Shown here in pieces: positions 42,159 through 51,585 of a DNA stretch of 64,000 bases (positions are counted from its first letter, which is position 1; every line of letters starts with the position of its first letter). The stretch is taken from positions 2,914,001-2,978,000 of the forward strand of contig OY781533.1 of the NCBI GenBank assembly GCA_963677015.1. The letters run 5' to 3'. The translations under genes were made by a program, and so were the position numbers. This DNA comes from G963556115 sp963677015. GTDB lineage: Bacteria > Planctomycetota > SZUA-567. Under the pieces are notes generated by a model. The model was given only the letters and a program-made list of their open reading frames with translations. It made no database searches and was not told the DNA's origin.

Positions 42159-43154
42159 ATGAAACACGTGGGAGCAGTATTATTGGCACTACTGATCGGA
42201 TTCACCAGCATTACCGCTAATGCCAGAGAACCGAAGCAAGACGGTATTGTTGTAGGTTTCAGCTGTGCCGGAATGGGTAATTCCTGGCGAATGTTCCTCA
42301 AGGCAAACTTTGACGCCGAAGTGGCAAAGCACCCGGAGATCGCCAAAGTATACTTTACCGACGCGGGTGAAAATCCCGGCAAACAGGCATCAGACATCAA
42401 TGATCTGCTCACTAAGGGCGTGGATCTGCTGCTGGTTCAGCCTACTATGGGAGCCGCTATTGTTCCGGTCATTGAGAGTGCATACGAAGAGGACGTTCCT
42501 ATCATCATCTTTGACGGAACCGTACCTACCGATAGTTATACCGCTTACGTCGGACAGGACATGAAGCAGCTCGGTGCCAACTACGCCGAAGAACTGATAA
42601 AAATGATAGGAAAGAAGGGAAATATCGTCATGCTCAGCGGTATTCCCGGACAGATGTCTGTCGAACTCCGTCTTGAAGGCGCCAAAGAGGTATTCAGCAA
42701 ATATCCGGGCATCAACATTCTTGATGTCCAGTACACCGGCTGGTCAATCCCCAAGGCCAAGGAGATAATGCAGAGCTTTATTCAGGCATTCCCTGAAATA
42801 GACGGCATCTGGGCAGATTCAGGACTGATGTCTTTTCCGGCGCTTGAGGTACTGAAGGAAGCCGGACTGCCACTCGTCCCGTCCACCGGCGATCATCTCA
42901 ATGGCTATGCAAAGTTCCTGGTTAAGAATAATGTACCGGGCTATATAGAACCTTACTCCACCCTCCAGGCAGCATGGGCGCTGGATGAAGGACTCAAAGT
43001 TGTAAAAGGCGAGACCATCGAGAAGATCATCTTCAAAGAACCCGCCAAGTATGATTTTGCCAGGATCAAGGAATTTGTTGATATGAATAAGTCAGACTGG
43101 TGGTGGCTCGGCGACGACCAGATCCCTGAGAAATTCCTGCCGGATATCGAATAG
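42159..43154 (+). CDS. Sugar ABC transporter substrate-binding protein (RbsB-like), first copy
   Basis: 331 aa from the ATG at 42159 (AGGAG seven bases upstream; the ATG at 42153 is too close). Signal peptide MKHVGAVLLALLIGFTSITANA. Type-I binding fold: CAGMGNSWRMFLKANF, VDLLLVQPTMGAAIVPVIE, VPIIIFDGT and IPEKFLPDIE. It is a clear paralogue of the binding protein at 47167 (shared AGM-G-SWR-FL, NDL-TKG-D, DDQIPEKFLP). Confidence 0.93.
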   Translation: MKHVGAVLLALLIGFTSITANAREPKQDGIVVGFSCAGMGNSWRMFLKANFDAEVAKHPEIAKVYFTDAGENPGKQASDINDLLTKGVDLLLVQPTMGAAIVPVIESAYEEDVPIIIFDGTVPTDSYTAYVGQDMKQLGANYAEELIKMIGKKGNIVMLSGIPGQMSVELRLEGAKEVFSKYPGINILDVQYTGWSIPKAKEIMQSFIQAFPEIDGIWADSGLMSFPALEVLKEAGLPLVPSTGDHLNGYAKFLVKNNVPGYIEPYSTLQAAWALDEGLKVVKGETIEKIIFKEPAKYDFARIKEFVDMNKSDWWWLGDDQIPEKFLPDIE

Positions 43155-43229
43155 TAATTATACCAAAAAACATAAGTGAGCCGGCAGTACAGCACCTGCT
43201 GCCGGCAAGTAAAAACAATGGAGAAGAAT

Positions 43230-44762
43230 ATGACCGCTACCACGCCACTCTTGGAATTCAGAAAAATATGCAAATCATTCCCCGGAGTAAAGGCTCTGAC
43301 CGATGTTGATATGAGCTTCACAAAAGGAGAAGTTCACGCAATTGTCGGTGAAAACGGAGCTGGCAAATCAACACTGATGAAGATACTCTCCGGAGTCTAC
43401 CAGCCTACCAGCGGCGAAGTTTATTTCAATGGTGAGCAGGTCAGCATCCGTAATCCTCACGAAGCACAACTGATGGGAGTATCCATAATCTTTCAGGAAT
43501 TCAGCCTGATACGCCATCTGGATGTTGTCTCAAATATCTTCCTGAATCGTGAACCGACCACCTTTCTTGGTCTCAAAGATCGCGCAGCCGCAGTAAGAAA
43601 GGCCAGGGAGATATTCCGCAGCATGGATGTCGAGATTGATGTAAACCGCAAGATTTCCGAACTGAGCATTGTCGAGCAGCAGCTGGTCGAGATTGCCAAA
43701 GCCCTGTCAGTAACTGCGCAGGTACTCATCATGGATGAGCCCTCCGCTCCACTCACCGACAAGGAGCTGAAAAAACTATTTGAAATCATCCGCTCGCTCA
43801 AAGCCAAAGGAGTGACGGTAATCTATATTTCTCACATGCTGGAAGAGATTTTTGAAATCTGTGACCGGGTCACAGTAATCAAAGACGGCGTCGTAACCCA
43901 TACCGATGATGTTCAGAATATGACCAAGGATCTACTGGTAAAGAAGATGGTAGGACGCGATATTGATGATATTTACCCGGATCTAGGGAGAGCGAAAGAC
44001 GGTGATAACCTTCTGGAGGTAACCGGACTGACCAGCACCCCCAGAATCAGCAACGTCACATTTACGCTGCGCCGGGGCGAGGTTCTGGGGCTGGCCGGAA
44101 TGGTAGGTGCGGGCAGATCAGAGATCATCAAGACCCTTATCGGTCTCAACCGCAAAGACAACGGCTGTATTATCTTTGATGGCACCCCCATCGAAAACCG
44201 TTCAATCGCTCAGGCCATCGAAAACGGCTTCTACTACATACCTTCAGACCGTAAGAACGAAGGCATCATCGCTGATATGAGCATTATGGAGAACACCACA
44301 ATCGCCAGTCTGAAAGAACATCTGCAGCACGGCATAATCAACCGCAAATCAGAACGCCTCTTCGCCGGCAATGAGAATAAGAAACTGCGTACCAAAACCT
44401 CGTCACTTGAGGAGCAGATAAAGAATCTCAGCGGCGGCAACCAGCAGAAGGTACTGCTGGCCCGGGCGCTGCTTACCCGCCCCAAGGTCTTCTGCATCGT
44501 CGAACCCACCCGGGGAATCGATGTCGGAGCCAAACATGAAATCTATAAAATTATCCGCGATCTCTGCAACAGCGGCTCTTCGGTAATCATGGTATCCTCC
44601 GAACTCCCTGAGGTCATAGGCATGTCAGACCGTATACTGGTTATGAAGCAGGGAACTGTCGCCGGTATTATCGATCAGGCAGCCGGAAGAGCCACCGAAG
44701 AAGAGGTACTGTCTCTGGCAGTAGGTCATGAATACAGTCTGCACACTAAGGAGTCAAACTAA
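43230..44762 (+). CDS. Sugar ABC transporter ATPase (RbsA/MglA-like)
   Basis: 510 aa, two fused nucleotide-binding domains. Start at ATG 43230 (GGAG seven bases upstream). First half: Walker A GENGAGKST (40-48), degenerate signature LSIVEQQLVEIAKAL, Walker B VLIMDEPSAPL. Second half: the RbsA-type degenerate Walker A GMVGAGRSE and signature LSGGNQQKVLLARAL with EPTRGIDVGAK. Single ATPase gene for two permease genes. Its stop overlaps the next start (TAATG). Confidence 0.94.
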   Translation: MTATTPLLEFRKICKSFPGVKALTDVDMSFTKGEVHAIVGENGAGKSTLMKILSGVYQPTSGEVYFNGEQVSIRNPHEAQLMGVSIIFQEFSLIRHLDVVSNIFLNREPTTFLGLKDRAAAVRKAREIFRSMDVEIDVNRKISELSIVEQQLVEIAKALSVTAQVLIMDEPSAPLTDKELKKLFEIIRSLKAKGVTVIYISHMLEEIFEICDRVTVIKDGVVTHTDDVQNMTKDLLVKKMVGRDIDDIYPDLGRAKDGDNLLEVTGLTSTPRISNVTFTLRRGEVLGLAGMVGAGRSEIIKTLIGLNRKDNGCIIFDGTPIENRSIAQAIENGFYYIPSDRKNEGIIADMSIMENTTIASLKEHLQHGIINRKSERLFAGNENKKLRTKTSSLEEQIKNLSGGNQQKVLLARALLTRPKVFCIVEPTRGIDVGAKHEIYKIIRDLCNSGSSVIMVSSELPEVIGMSDRILVMKQGTVAGIIDQAAGRATEEEVLSLAVGHEYSLHTKESN

Positions 44763-45733
44763 TGAGTACAACAACACTTTATCCGCCGCGAAGATTTTCA
44801 CTGCAGAAAATCACCCGCCCCGGTAACTTTGTCTGGTTTATTTTCACCCTGCTGCTGATCATCTGCCTGCTCTCTTCACCGTTCTTCTTCACCGCCAGAA
44901 ATCTGAAGAATGTCTTTCTGATCCAGTCGATCGGTCTGAGTATCGTCACACTGGCGCAGGTACTGATTATTATCTCCGGCAATATAGACATGTCAGTAGG
45001 AGCCGCGGTATCACTGCTTACCACTCTGGCAGCCGGGCTTTTCCGTGATCTACCGGGGATAGATCCCTTTCTGGTAGCGGTGATAATTATTAGCGCCGGA
45101 CTGCTTATCGGCGGACTCAATGCCTTTCTGACCGTCATACTGCGCATCCCTTCATTCATGGGTACCCTCGCCACCATGTCACTGCTGCAAGGACTTATTT
45201 TCTTCTACACCAAGACCCCTATCGGCGGTATACCAAAAAGTTTCAGATTGCTGGCAAAGTATAAAATCGCAGGTATTCCGGTATGCTTCATCTACTTCCT
45301 GCTGATTTTCGGCATTGTAGCTCTGATCATCCGCAAACACCGTTTCGGCACCCATCTTTACGCAGTAGGTTCCGATTCATATATCGCCGAAATCTCCGGT
45401 ATAGCAGTACGCCGGGTAAAGATCTATGCCTTCCTGCTGGCGGGTTCACTAGTCAGCTTTGCCGCGATCTTTCTGGCATCGCGAATGGCCGGAGGCGGAC
45501 CGACAACCGGCAGCGGCTACGAACTGGACACCATCACCGCAGCGGTTATCGGCGGTGTCTCACTCTCCGGAGGTGAAGGCACGCTGCTGGGAGCGATAGG
45601 CGGGGTGCTGATCCTTACCATTTTCTCAAATCTGATGAACCTGCTCAATATCAGTTCATATATTCAGATGCTGCTCAAAGGTCTGATTCTGATTATAGCC
45701 GTATCATTCTATGCCAAAAAAAATAATGAATAA
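44762..45733 (+). CDS. Sugar ABC transporter permease (RbsC-like), second copy
   Basis: 323 aa. RbsC-type motifs IISGNIDMSVGAAVSLLTTL, GGLNAFLTVILRIPSFMGTLA and AVIGGVSLSGGEGTLLGAIGG. ATG overlaps the ATPase stop by one base, so translation is coupled. It differs from the first permease throughout, arguing for a heteromeric channel or two transporter complexes sharing one ATPase. Confidence 0.93.
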   Translation: MSTTTLYPPRRFSLQKITRPGNFVWFIFTLLLIICLLSSPFFFTARNLKNVFLIQSIGLSIVTLAQVLIIISGNIDMSVGAAVSLLTTLAAGLFRDLPGIDPFLVAVIIISAGLLIGGLNAFLTVILRIPSFMGTLATMSLLQGLIFFYTKTPIGGIPKSFRLLAKYKIAGIPVCFIYFLLIFGIVALIIRKHRFGTHLYAVGSDSYIAEISGIAVRRVKIYAFLLAGSLVSFAAIFLASRMAGGGPTTGSGYELDTITAAVIGGVSLSGGEGTLLGAIGGVLILTIFSNLMNLLNISSYIQMLLKGLILIIAVSFYAKKNNE

Positions 45734-45801
45734 TCACGACACATGCAAGTATAGCAGTTATCGAAAACAACCATTTATAAGTATCTATTCGGAGTACAAT
45801 A

Positions 45802-47121
45802 ATGAAAGCAAGACTAGTACCTGTATTTTTCCCAAATGAACGGACAGAGCGCTTCAGCGCCCAGCTTGAGAGTCTGAAGCAGCAGCTCGGTTCTGCGGCG
45901 GAAATACTGCCAGAGCAGCCTCTAGGCACAGAGCTTCCAGACTGTGAAGCCGTAGTTTTCCCGGAAATACTCGGCGAAGCCTACCGCTCGGCCGCTGCCA
46001 TCAAAGCCCTGAAAAAGCCACTGCTGATAATCACTTCAGAGTTTGCCACCGTCTCCATGTGGGACTGGGAGATCTGCAATTTCCTCAAGGACAAGGGCAT
46101 AGCCACCATAACCCCCTACAATCTCACCGAAGCCAAAACCATCTGCCGGATTCTCGCCACCAAGCGCCGACTGGCAACCTCTAAATTCCTGATCTTTCAG
46201 GACAACCCGGGAGAAGGTTTTCAACCGGAAATCTTCAAATCCTTCTACTGGTGGGAGGATGAGTGCACCCGCACCATAAAGGAACGCTTCGGTACCGACA
46301 TAGAGCGCAGAAGTCTTAAAGAGCTCGGCAAAAAGGCGGCGGCGATAAGTGACAGCGAAGCTCAGAATGTCTGGGACAGCTGGAATTATCAGGTTGAAGC
46401 GGCCTTTACCAACCAATGCGGCATCAATGCGGCCAAACTTTATCTGGCACTGAAAAATGAACTTGACAGTGATGATATCATCGGTATCGGCACCAACTGC
46501 CTCAACGAGTCGCACTATTGTAATACTACACCCTGCCTCGCCTGGAACCAGTTGCTGGAGGAACGTGACCTGATGTGGGTCTGCGAAGGCGACACCTCAT
46601 CCCTGGCCACCAAATACCTGCTCTATAACGCTACAGGCGCGCCAATATTCATGACCAATATCTATCCGTTCCTCATGGGTAACGCGGCGCTGAAACATGA
46701 AAGGATTCCCTCCTTCCCTGAAATTGTAGCCGACCCGCAGAATCATATACTCCTTGCCCACTGCGGCTATTTCGGACTATTACCCCGTAAATTCTCTACC
46801 GACTTCACTGTACGCCGCAAGGCTCTGGCGATAGTCGATGAAAACGCGCATGTCTTCGATTCACGCATGCAGACCGGAGCGGTTACCGTCAGCAAGCTCA
46901 ACGCGCAGATGAACAGCCTGATGTCAATACGCGGCGATCTTCTCGGTTACGTGCAGTATAAGGATTCCGATGTCCGTAACGGCGGTATCATGCGAGTGCC
47001 CGACGGTCAGCGCTTTATGGATAACGTCTATTCGCATCACGTTATCATCATGCAGGGAGATCAGCGGCAGACGCTAAAACTGATTGGTAAAATAATGGAT
47101 TTACAGATCGAAGAATTCTGA
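45802..47121 (+). CDS. L-fucose/L-arabinose isomerase-like protein
   Basis: 439 aa of the FucI/AraA N-terminal-middle fold type. Recognisable parts: VSMWDWEICNFLKDKGI, an EAxxICRxLATKRRL helix, DDIIGIGTNCLNESHYCNTTPCLAWNQLLEE, and VCEGDTSSLATKYLL. The Cys-rich NCLNESHYCNTTPC stretch and the VCEGD Glu/Asp are placed as in isomerases with metal ligands. Probably an aldose-ketose isomerase or a lyase of that fold for the imported sugar; the exact reaction is unknown. GGAG lies eight bases before the ATG. Confidence 0.75.
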   Translation: MKARLVPVFFPNERTERFSAQLESLKQQLGSAAEILPEQPLGTELPDCEAVVFPEILGEAYRSAAAIKALKKPLLIITSEFATVSMWDWEICNFLKDKGIATITPYNLTEAKTICRILATKRRLATSKFLIFQDNPGEGFQPEIFKSFYWWEDECTRTIKERFGTDIERRSLKELGKKAAAISDSEAQNVWDSWNYQVEAAFTNQCGINAAKLYLALKNELDSDDIIGIGTNCLNESHYCNTTPCLAWNQLLEERDLMWVCEGDTSSLATKYLLYNATGAPIFMTNIYPFLMGNAALKHERIPSFPEIVADPQNHILLAHCGYFGLLPRKFSTDFTVRRKALAIVDENAHVFDSRMQTGAVTVSKLNAQMNSLMSIRGDLLGYVQYKDSDVRNGGIMRVPDGQRFMDNVYSHHVIIMQGDQRQTLKLIGKIMDLQIEEF

Positions 47122-47166
47122 TTCATTATTTTTTGTGTTGTGTTTGGATAATTAAGGAGTACTACA

Positions 47167-48162
47167 ATGAAAAAAGTATCACAGCTGCTACTACCGGCAC
47201 TCATATTATGTGCCTTCCTTGCTTCGGCAGTATATGCCGCCAAAACCGATAATATTGTGATTGGCTGGAGTAACGCCGGCATGGGTGATTCCTGGAGGCA
47301 GTTCCTCAACAGCAACTTCCTGGCCGAGGTTGACAAACATCCGGAGATTACTAAGTTTTATGTAACCAATGCCGATGAGAATCCGATAAAGCAGCTCCAT
47401 GACATCAATGATCTTATAACCAAGGGTATAGACGGTCTGATCATCTACCCGACTGTCGGCGAGACGCTGGCACCGGTTATCGAGTCCGCTTCTGAAGAAG
47501 GTATCCCGGTAGTGATCTTCGGTGGCAGTGTACCGACAGAGGAGTATACCTGTCTGGTAACCCAGGATCTCAAGGAATTCGGCAGAGCCCAGGCACAGTG
47601 GCTTGTCGAGCAGCTCGGCGGCAAGGGCAAGATCATAATGCTCAGCGGTATCTCCGGCAACACCACTGCCGAAGAGCGTCTTGCCGGAGCGAGAGAGGTC
47701 TTCGCAAAGTATCCTGATATTGAGATACTCGATCACCAGTACTGCGACTGGTCAGCAACCAAGACCAAGAATATTATGGAAGCCATGATGTCGGCATTCC
47801 CGGAGATAGATGGTATCTGGTCGGACTCAGGCCTTATGGCACTGCCGGCACTGCAGGCGCTGCAGGAGGTAGGACGCCCACTGGTTCCTTCAACCGGAGA
47901 TCAGCTCAATGGTTACGCCAAGTTCCTCATTGCCAATAATATCCCAGGCTTTATCTACCCGATGACAACCAGGCTTTCAGCAGAATCCGTGAAGGTTCTA
48001 CTTGACGCGATCGAAGGCAAAGATGTACCGAAAGTTCATTATATCGATATACAGGGCATGGGTCCCGACGAGATAAAGAAATTTGTACGGCCTGAAGCTT
48101 CCGACTGGTGGTGGATCGGTGACGACCAGATTCCAGAGAAATTCCTGCCTAAAATTGACTGA
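47167..48162 (+). CDS. Sugar ABC transporter substrate-binding protein (RbsB-like), second copy
   Basis: 331 aa, the same length as the first copy. Signal peptide MKKVSQLLLPALILCAFLASAVYA, then SNAGMGDSWRQFLNSNF, NDLITKGIDGLIIYPTVGE, IMLSGISGNTTAEERL and the identical DDQIPEKFLP ending. Paralogue of the gene at 42159 within the same operon, so it may recognise a related sugar or serve the second permease. AAGGAG precedes the ATG. Ends operon B before the terminator at 48199. Confidence 0.93.
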   Translation: MKKVSQLLLPALILCAFLASAVYAAKTDNIVIGWSNAGMGDSWRQFLNSNFLAEVDKHPEITKFYVTNADENPIKQLHDINDLITKGIDGLIIYPTVGETLAPVIESASEEGIPVVIFGGSVPTEEYTCLVTQDLKEFGRAQAQWLVEQLGGKGKIIMLSGISGNTTAEERLAGAREVFAKYPDIEILDHQYCDWSATKTKNIMEAMMSAFPEIDGIWSDSGLMALPALQALQEVGRPLVPSTGDQLNGYAKFLIANNIPGFIYPMTTRLSAESVKVLLDAIEGKDVPKVHYIDIQGMGPDEIKKFVRPEASDWWWIGDDQIPEKFLPKID

Positions 48163-48198
48163 CACCTGATTCCGACTCAGGATACTGCCTAATAAACG

Positions 48199-48243
48199 AA
48201 GCGCCCGGGTCTTTTCTCCATTCAGAACAGACCTGTGCGCTTT
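48199..48243 (+). terminator. Terminator of sugar operon B
   Basis: AAGCGC (48199-48204) and GGTCT pair with AGACC and GCGCTT (to 48242), inner mismatched bubble, then TTTAAG. Moderate T-run. Confidence 0.65.
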
Positions 48244-48328
48244 AAGTAATTATATAAAAATGAATAAAAAATAGCTCAAAGACGTACCGTGTGCTATACT
48301 TAATAAATAACCATACAGGAGTAACATA

Positions 48329-49519
48329 ATGAAAAACTCACCTATCTTCACTACAATCAGAATCGGGCAGAAGACCGCCCCCAACCGTATCGTCTATCAG
48401 GCAACAGAGACCAATAATTGCGACCAGCAGGGACGACCTACAGAGCTGACCTTTGAAGTCTACAGAGACAGAGCCAAAGGGCATCCCGGAATAATATTTA
48501 TCGAATCCATCGATGTCTCTTTCGACTGCCAGGCAAGATCAAACCGCATGGTTCTCACCCCGGAAAATAAAGACTCCTATAAAGAACTTATCAACGCTAT
48601 CAAGGAGATATCACCGGAGACGCTGGTCATGTTTCAGATAAGCCACGCCGGCAGACTGAGTGATCCCCGATTCAGGCCGCCACTCTATCCGTACAGCCGC
48701 AGCAGCGGTGAAGACACAATGACCACCGATGAAGTAAAAAAAGCCATCCGGGACTTCTGCTCCGCTTCACTGCTTGTTGATGAGATCGGTGGCGACGGTG
48801 TGGATATCAAGCAGGCACATGGCTTTTTAGCCGGTGATTTTCTGCATCCTGGCAACAACCGCCCTGACGAGTACGGCGGCAGTTTTGAGAACCGTACCCG
48901 CTTCTTTAGCGAGATCTTCAAGCAAGTAAAGAAAAACTGCTCCAAAGACTTCATTATCGGTACCAGAATCTCCCCTTACGAGGGCATCCCCGGAGGCTGC
49001 GGCACCGCTTCCAGAGAGAATGTACTCGAAGACCTGAGCGAAATCAGACTCTGGGTCAGACAGCTTGAGTCAATGGGAGTTGATTTCATCAATGTCTCCG
49101 CCGGTTATGCCAATGCCAATCTGGAGATACTGACGCCGACTGCCATCTTCCCTGAAGGTGTATACCGGCATTTCAGCTGGACCAGAGAGATCAAGAAAGA
49201 GGTCAGCATTCCGGTTATCGGCTCCGGTTATACCCATCCGGCCAATGGCGCTAATAATCTCATCGCAAATTCAGCTGCCGAGAAGAGTCTGGTTCATTTT
49301 GCGGAAATGAATCTGAAGAATAATGCCGTGGATCTTATCGGGGTAGGCCGGCAGGTATTTGCCGACCCGCTCTTTGCCGCGAAGCTCCGTGACGGTGCCG
49401 AGGCGGACATCAACTGGTGCACAACCTGCAGCGGTTGCGGAGTTCTACTGGGAAACAATAAGAATGTCGGCTGCAGTAAGTACTACCATAAGTATGCGAC
49501 ACTGTTTGCTGAATGCTAA
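48329..49519 (+). CDS. NADH:flavin oxidoreductase (Old Yellow Enzyme family)
   Basis: 396 aa, a stand-alone FMN TIM barrel. MFQISHAGRLSDPRF is the family's substrate loop, GVDIKQAHGFLAGDFLHPGNNRPDEYGGSFENRTRF is followed by FINVSAGY and DLIGVGRQVFADPLFA. The end WCTTCSGCG with a later Cys suggests an iron-sulfur ligand set as in the 2,4-dienoyl-CoA-reductase branch, though the partner domain is missing. Monocistronic between two hairpins; its substrate is not apparent. Confidence 0.9.
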   Translation: MKNSPIFTTIRIGQKTAPNRIVYQATETNNCDQQGRPTELTFEVYRDRAKGHPGIIFIESIDVSFDCQARSNRMVLTPENKDSYKELINAIKEISPETLVMFQISHAGRLSDPRFRPPLYPYSRSSGEDTMTTDEVKKAIRDFCSASLLVDEIGGDGVDIKQAHGFLAGDFLHPGNNRPDEYGGSFENRTRFFSEIFKQVKKNCSKDFIIGTRISPYEGIPGGCGTASRENVLEDLSEIRLWVRQLESMGVDFINVSAGYANANLEILTPTAIFPEGVYRHFSWTREIKKEVSIPVIGSGYTHPANGANNLIANSAAEKSLVHFAEMNLKNNAVDLIGVGRQVFADPLFAAKLRDGAEADINWCTTCSGCGVLLGNNKNVGCSKYYHKYATLFAEC

Positions 49520-49574
49520 AGCCAGCCGCTCTGTTAATTCTTACCAGACAAGACTACCATTAATTTAATACCTA

Positions 49575-49609
49575 AAGAGAGGGACTGCTTATTCAGCAGT
49601 CCCTCTCTT
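49575..49609 (+). terminator. Strong hairpin after the flavin oxidoreductase gene
   Basis: AAGAGAGGGACTGCT (49575-49589) and AGCAGTCCCTCTCTT (49595-49609), 15 perfect pairs, 5-base loop, followed by ATAGTAC. No long T-run, but a probable transcript end. Confidence 0.7.
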
Positions 49610-49671
49610 ATAGTACAGTACCTACACTACAGTTTATCAGCCTCTTAATAGTACCGCCGAAAAAACGACAA

Positions 49672-49708
49672 TAAAAAACGGTGGCTGTCACCTGAATATC
49701 AGCCACCG
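49672..49708 (-). terminator. Terminator of the aroE-like operon
   Basis: CGGTGGCTG (49679-49687) and CAGCCACCG (49700-49708). On the minus strand it runs into TTTTTTATT. It lies 22 bases past the lactonase stop. Confidence 0.88.
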
Positions 49709-49730
49709 CCTAAAAAATATTACTCCTGAT

Positions 49731-50591
49731 TTAATTTACCTTATACACCACCCCTGAATCCGGAATTATTACTTCAAGTTCATCTCCCCACCAGCGTTTA
49801 CGCAGAGCTTCCTTTACCTCCTGCATATCCGCGGTATTGAATTCAAACATCCCAAAATGCTGACAGATAAGAACCTTTATTCCCGCGTCCAGACAGAGCT
49901 GCACCGCCTCGTCAAAGGTCATATTACCGGGAACGCCCCTGCTGCGCCGGTATTCATCACGCCCGTTTATCGGCAGCAGAGCCATATCAACCTTATGCTC
50001 CCGCAACAGCTCAACCTGACCGGCATAAGGAATACAGTCCCCACTATGGTACAATACCTTACCGTTGAGACTCAGAATATACCCGAGATAATGATGATTC
50101 CCCAAAGTATCGGTCTTCAGCTCTTCATGACAGGCAGGGATTGCAGAGACCTTGAGCGCTGATGAGAGTTCGATACTTTCTCCGGCATTTACCGGAATTA
50201 TCTGCCCCGCCAGCGCACCTGCCCGCAGTACACTCGCATACTCAGCTCTGGGAGCGAGTATTCTCGCCTGCAGATTATTCCGCATTATTACCGGTACACT
50301 TCCATAATCCAGATGATCAGAATGCCGGTGGGTACAGAGAAGATAATCCAGATTATGTATTTCACCGGCTTCTACCGGCGCAGCCATCATCCGGCGGTGC
50401 GCAAACTCCTTACCCGCATATTTTTGTGCCAGAAAGTCAGAAAGATACGGATCAATCATTATCCGGCTGCCCCCGGTAAAGATATCAAAACCGGCCTGCC
50501 CGAGCCAACGGAGCAAAAAACAGCCTCCGGCATAATCAGACTCCCCGGTATTCAGACCTGCAACCGGAACAGCGGTCACCTCAAGCTTCAT
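49731..50591 (-). CDS. UlaG-like metallo-beta-lactamase fold hydrolase
   Basis: 286 aa from the third in-frame ATG (50591), seven bases after AAGGGG. The metal motif LLCTHRHSDHLDYG carries HxHxDH; later His ligands lie in ACHEELKT, LYHSGD and CQHFGM. This resembles the UlaG (L-ascorbate 6-phosphate lactonase) branch of MBL enzymes, suggesting hydrolysis of a sugar-acid lactone or phosphate. It overlaps nothing but follows the PGDH-like gene by 13 bases. Last gene of the minus-strand half of locus C. Confidence 0.85.
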   Translation of the reverse strand: MKLEVTAVPVAGLNTGESDYAGGCFLLRWLGQAGFDIFTGGSRIMIDPYLSDFLAQKYAGKEFAHRRMMAAPVEAGEIHNLDYLLCTHRHSDHLDYGSVPVIMRNNLQARILAPRAEYASVLRAGALAGQIIPVNAGESIELSSALKVSAIPACHEELKTDTLGNHHYLGYILSLNGKVLYHSGDCIPYAGQVELLREHKVDMALLPINGRDEYRRSRGVPGNMTFDEAVQLCLDAGIKVLICQHFGMFEFNTADMQEVKEALRKRWWGDELEVIIPDSGVVYKVN

Positions 50592-50604
50592 ATTCATACC
50601 CCTT

Positions 50605-51534
50605 TCAGCAGCATCTGAGAACATCCAGAAGATTATCGACAGCAGCTACAGTCGCGCGGTCCACACTCTCACTGGTAAATCCGCCGATATGTGAAGAAAG
50701 TATCACCCGTTCATGCTGCAGCAGCGGGGTAAGCTCCGGCGGTTCAGAAGAGAACGCGTCCACCGCATAACCGGCGACTCTGCCGCTGTTGAGCGCATCC
50801 AGCATTGCATCCTGTGCCACCAGCGCCTCACGGGCGGTATTGATTATCACCGCCCCTTCCTTTACCAGCTGCAGCGACTCGCTATTGATTAGCGGCTTAT
50901 CTGAAGCCGGACAGTGCAGACTGATAATATCACTCTGCCGCAGGACATCCTCCAGCTCCATATATTTGAGTATACCCGATGCCTCCAGCTCAGAATTAGG
51001 GAATAGATCGTAGGCTATTATCTGCATATCCATGCCTTTGGCCATCCTGGCCACATACTGCCCTATCTGACCGGTACCGATAAGCCCCAGAGTTTTGCCG
51101 AATACCTCATGCCCTTTTATCCGCGCCCATTCACCGTGTTTTACCGAATTATGCGTCGGTATAATACCACGGTAAAGGGAAAAAATCGCACTTATTGCCA
51201 GTTCCGCCACCCCTCGGGAATTGGCTCCGCGCGCCACCTTGAGCGCTATATGATGTCTTGCAGCCGCCTCAGGATCAACATTATCAATACCCACACCGTT
51301 TCTGCTGATAACCTTGAGTTTATCACAGGCATCCAGAACCTTTGCCGTCACCTTCTCAACCCCCGCCAGATAGCCTATACAGGCAGGGAGACTTGTGATC
51401 AGCTCCTCTTCAGACGGCTGTTTGCCCGGATACGGCATCAACAATTCAAAACCGGCATCCTGCAGAGTATGCAGATACGGATGACCATTTTTAGAAAGTG
51501 AGCGCGGAGTAATAAGAATCTTACCTTTATTCAT
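50605..51534 (-). CDS. D-2-hydroxyacid / phosphoglycerate dehydrogenase-like protein
   Basis: 309 aa. NAD-binding LGLIGTGQIGQYVARMAKG; catalytic Arg in NTAREALV, Glu in DAFSSEPPE and His in SSHIGGF. Without the regulatory ACT domain of SerA, so a catabolic 2-hydroxyacid dehydrogenase is likely. Probable role in oxidising or reducing a sugar-acid-derived keto acid in locus C. Operon neighbour of cupin phosphoglucose isomerase (51 bases away). Confidence 0.9.
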   Translation of the reverse strand: MNKGKILITPRSLSKNGHPYLHTLQDAGFELLMPYPGKQPSEEELITSLPACIGYLAGVEKVTAKVLDACDKLKVISRNGVGIDNVDPEAAARHHIALKVARGANSRGVAELAISAIFSLYRGIIPTHNSVKHGEWARIKGHEVFGKTLGLIGTGQIGQYVARMAKGMDMQIIAYDLFPNSELEASGILKYMELEDVLRQSDIISLHCPASDKPLINSESLQLVKEGAVIINTAREALVAQDAMLDALNSGRVAGYAVDAFSSEPPELTPLLQHERVILSSHIGGFTSESVDRATVAAVDNLLDVLRCC

Positions 51535-51585
51535 TTTATTTCCTCAAAAATTATTTTCCTGTTAACCGGTACTCCCGGTTGACGC

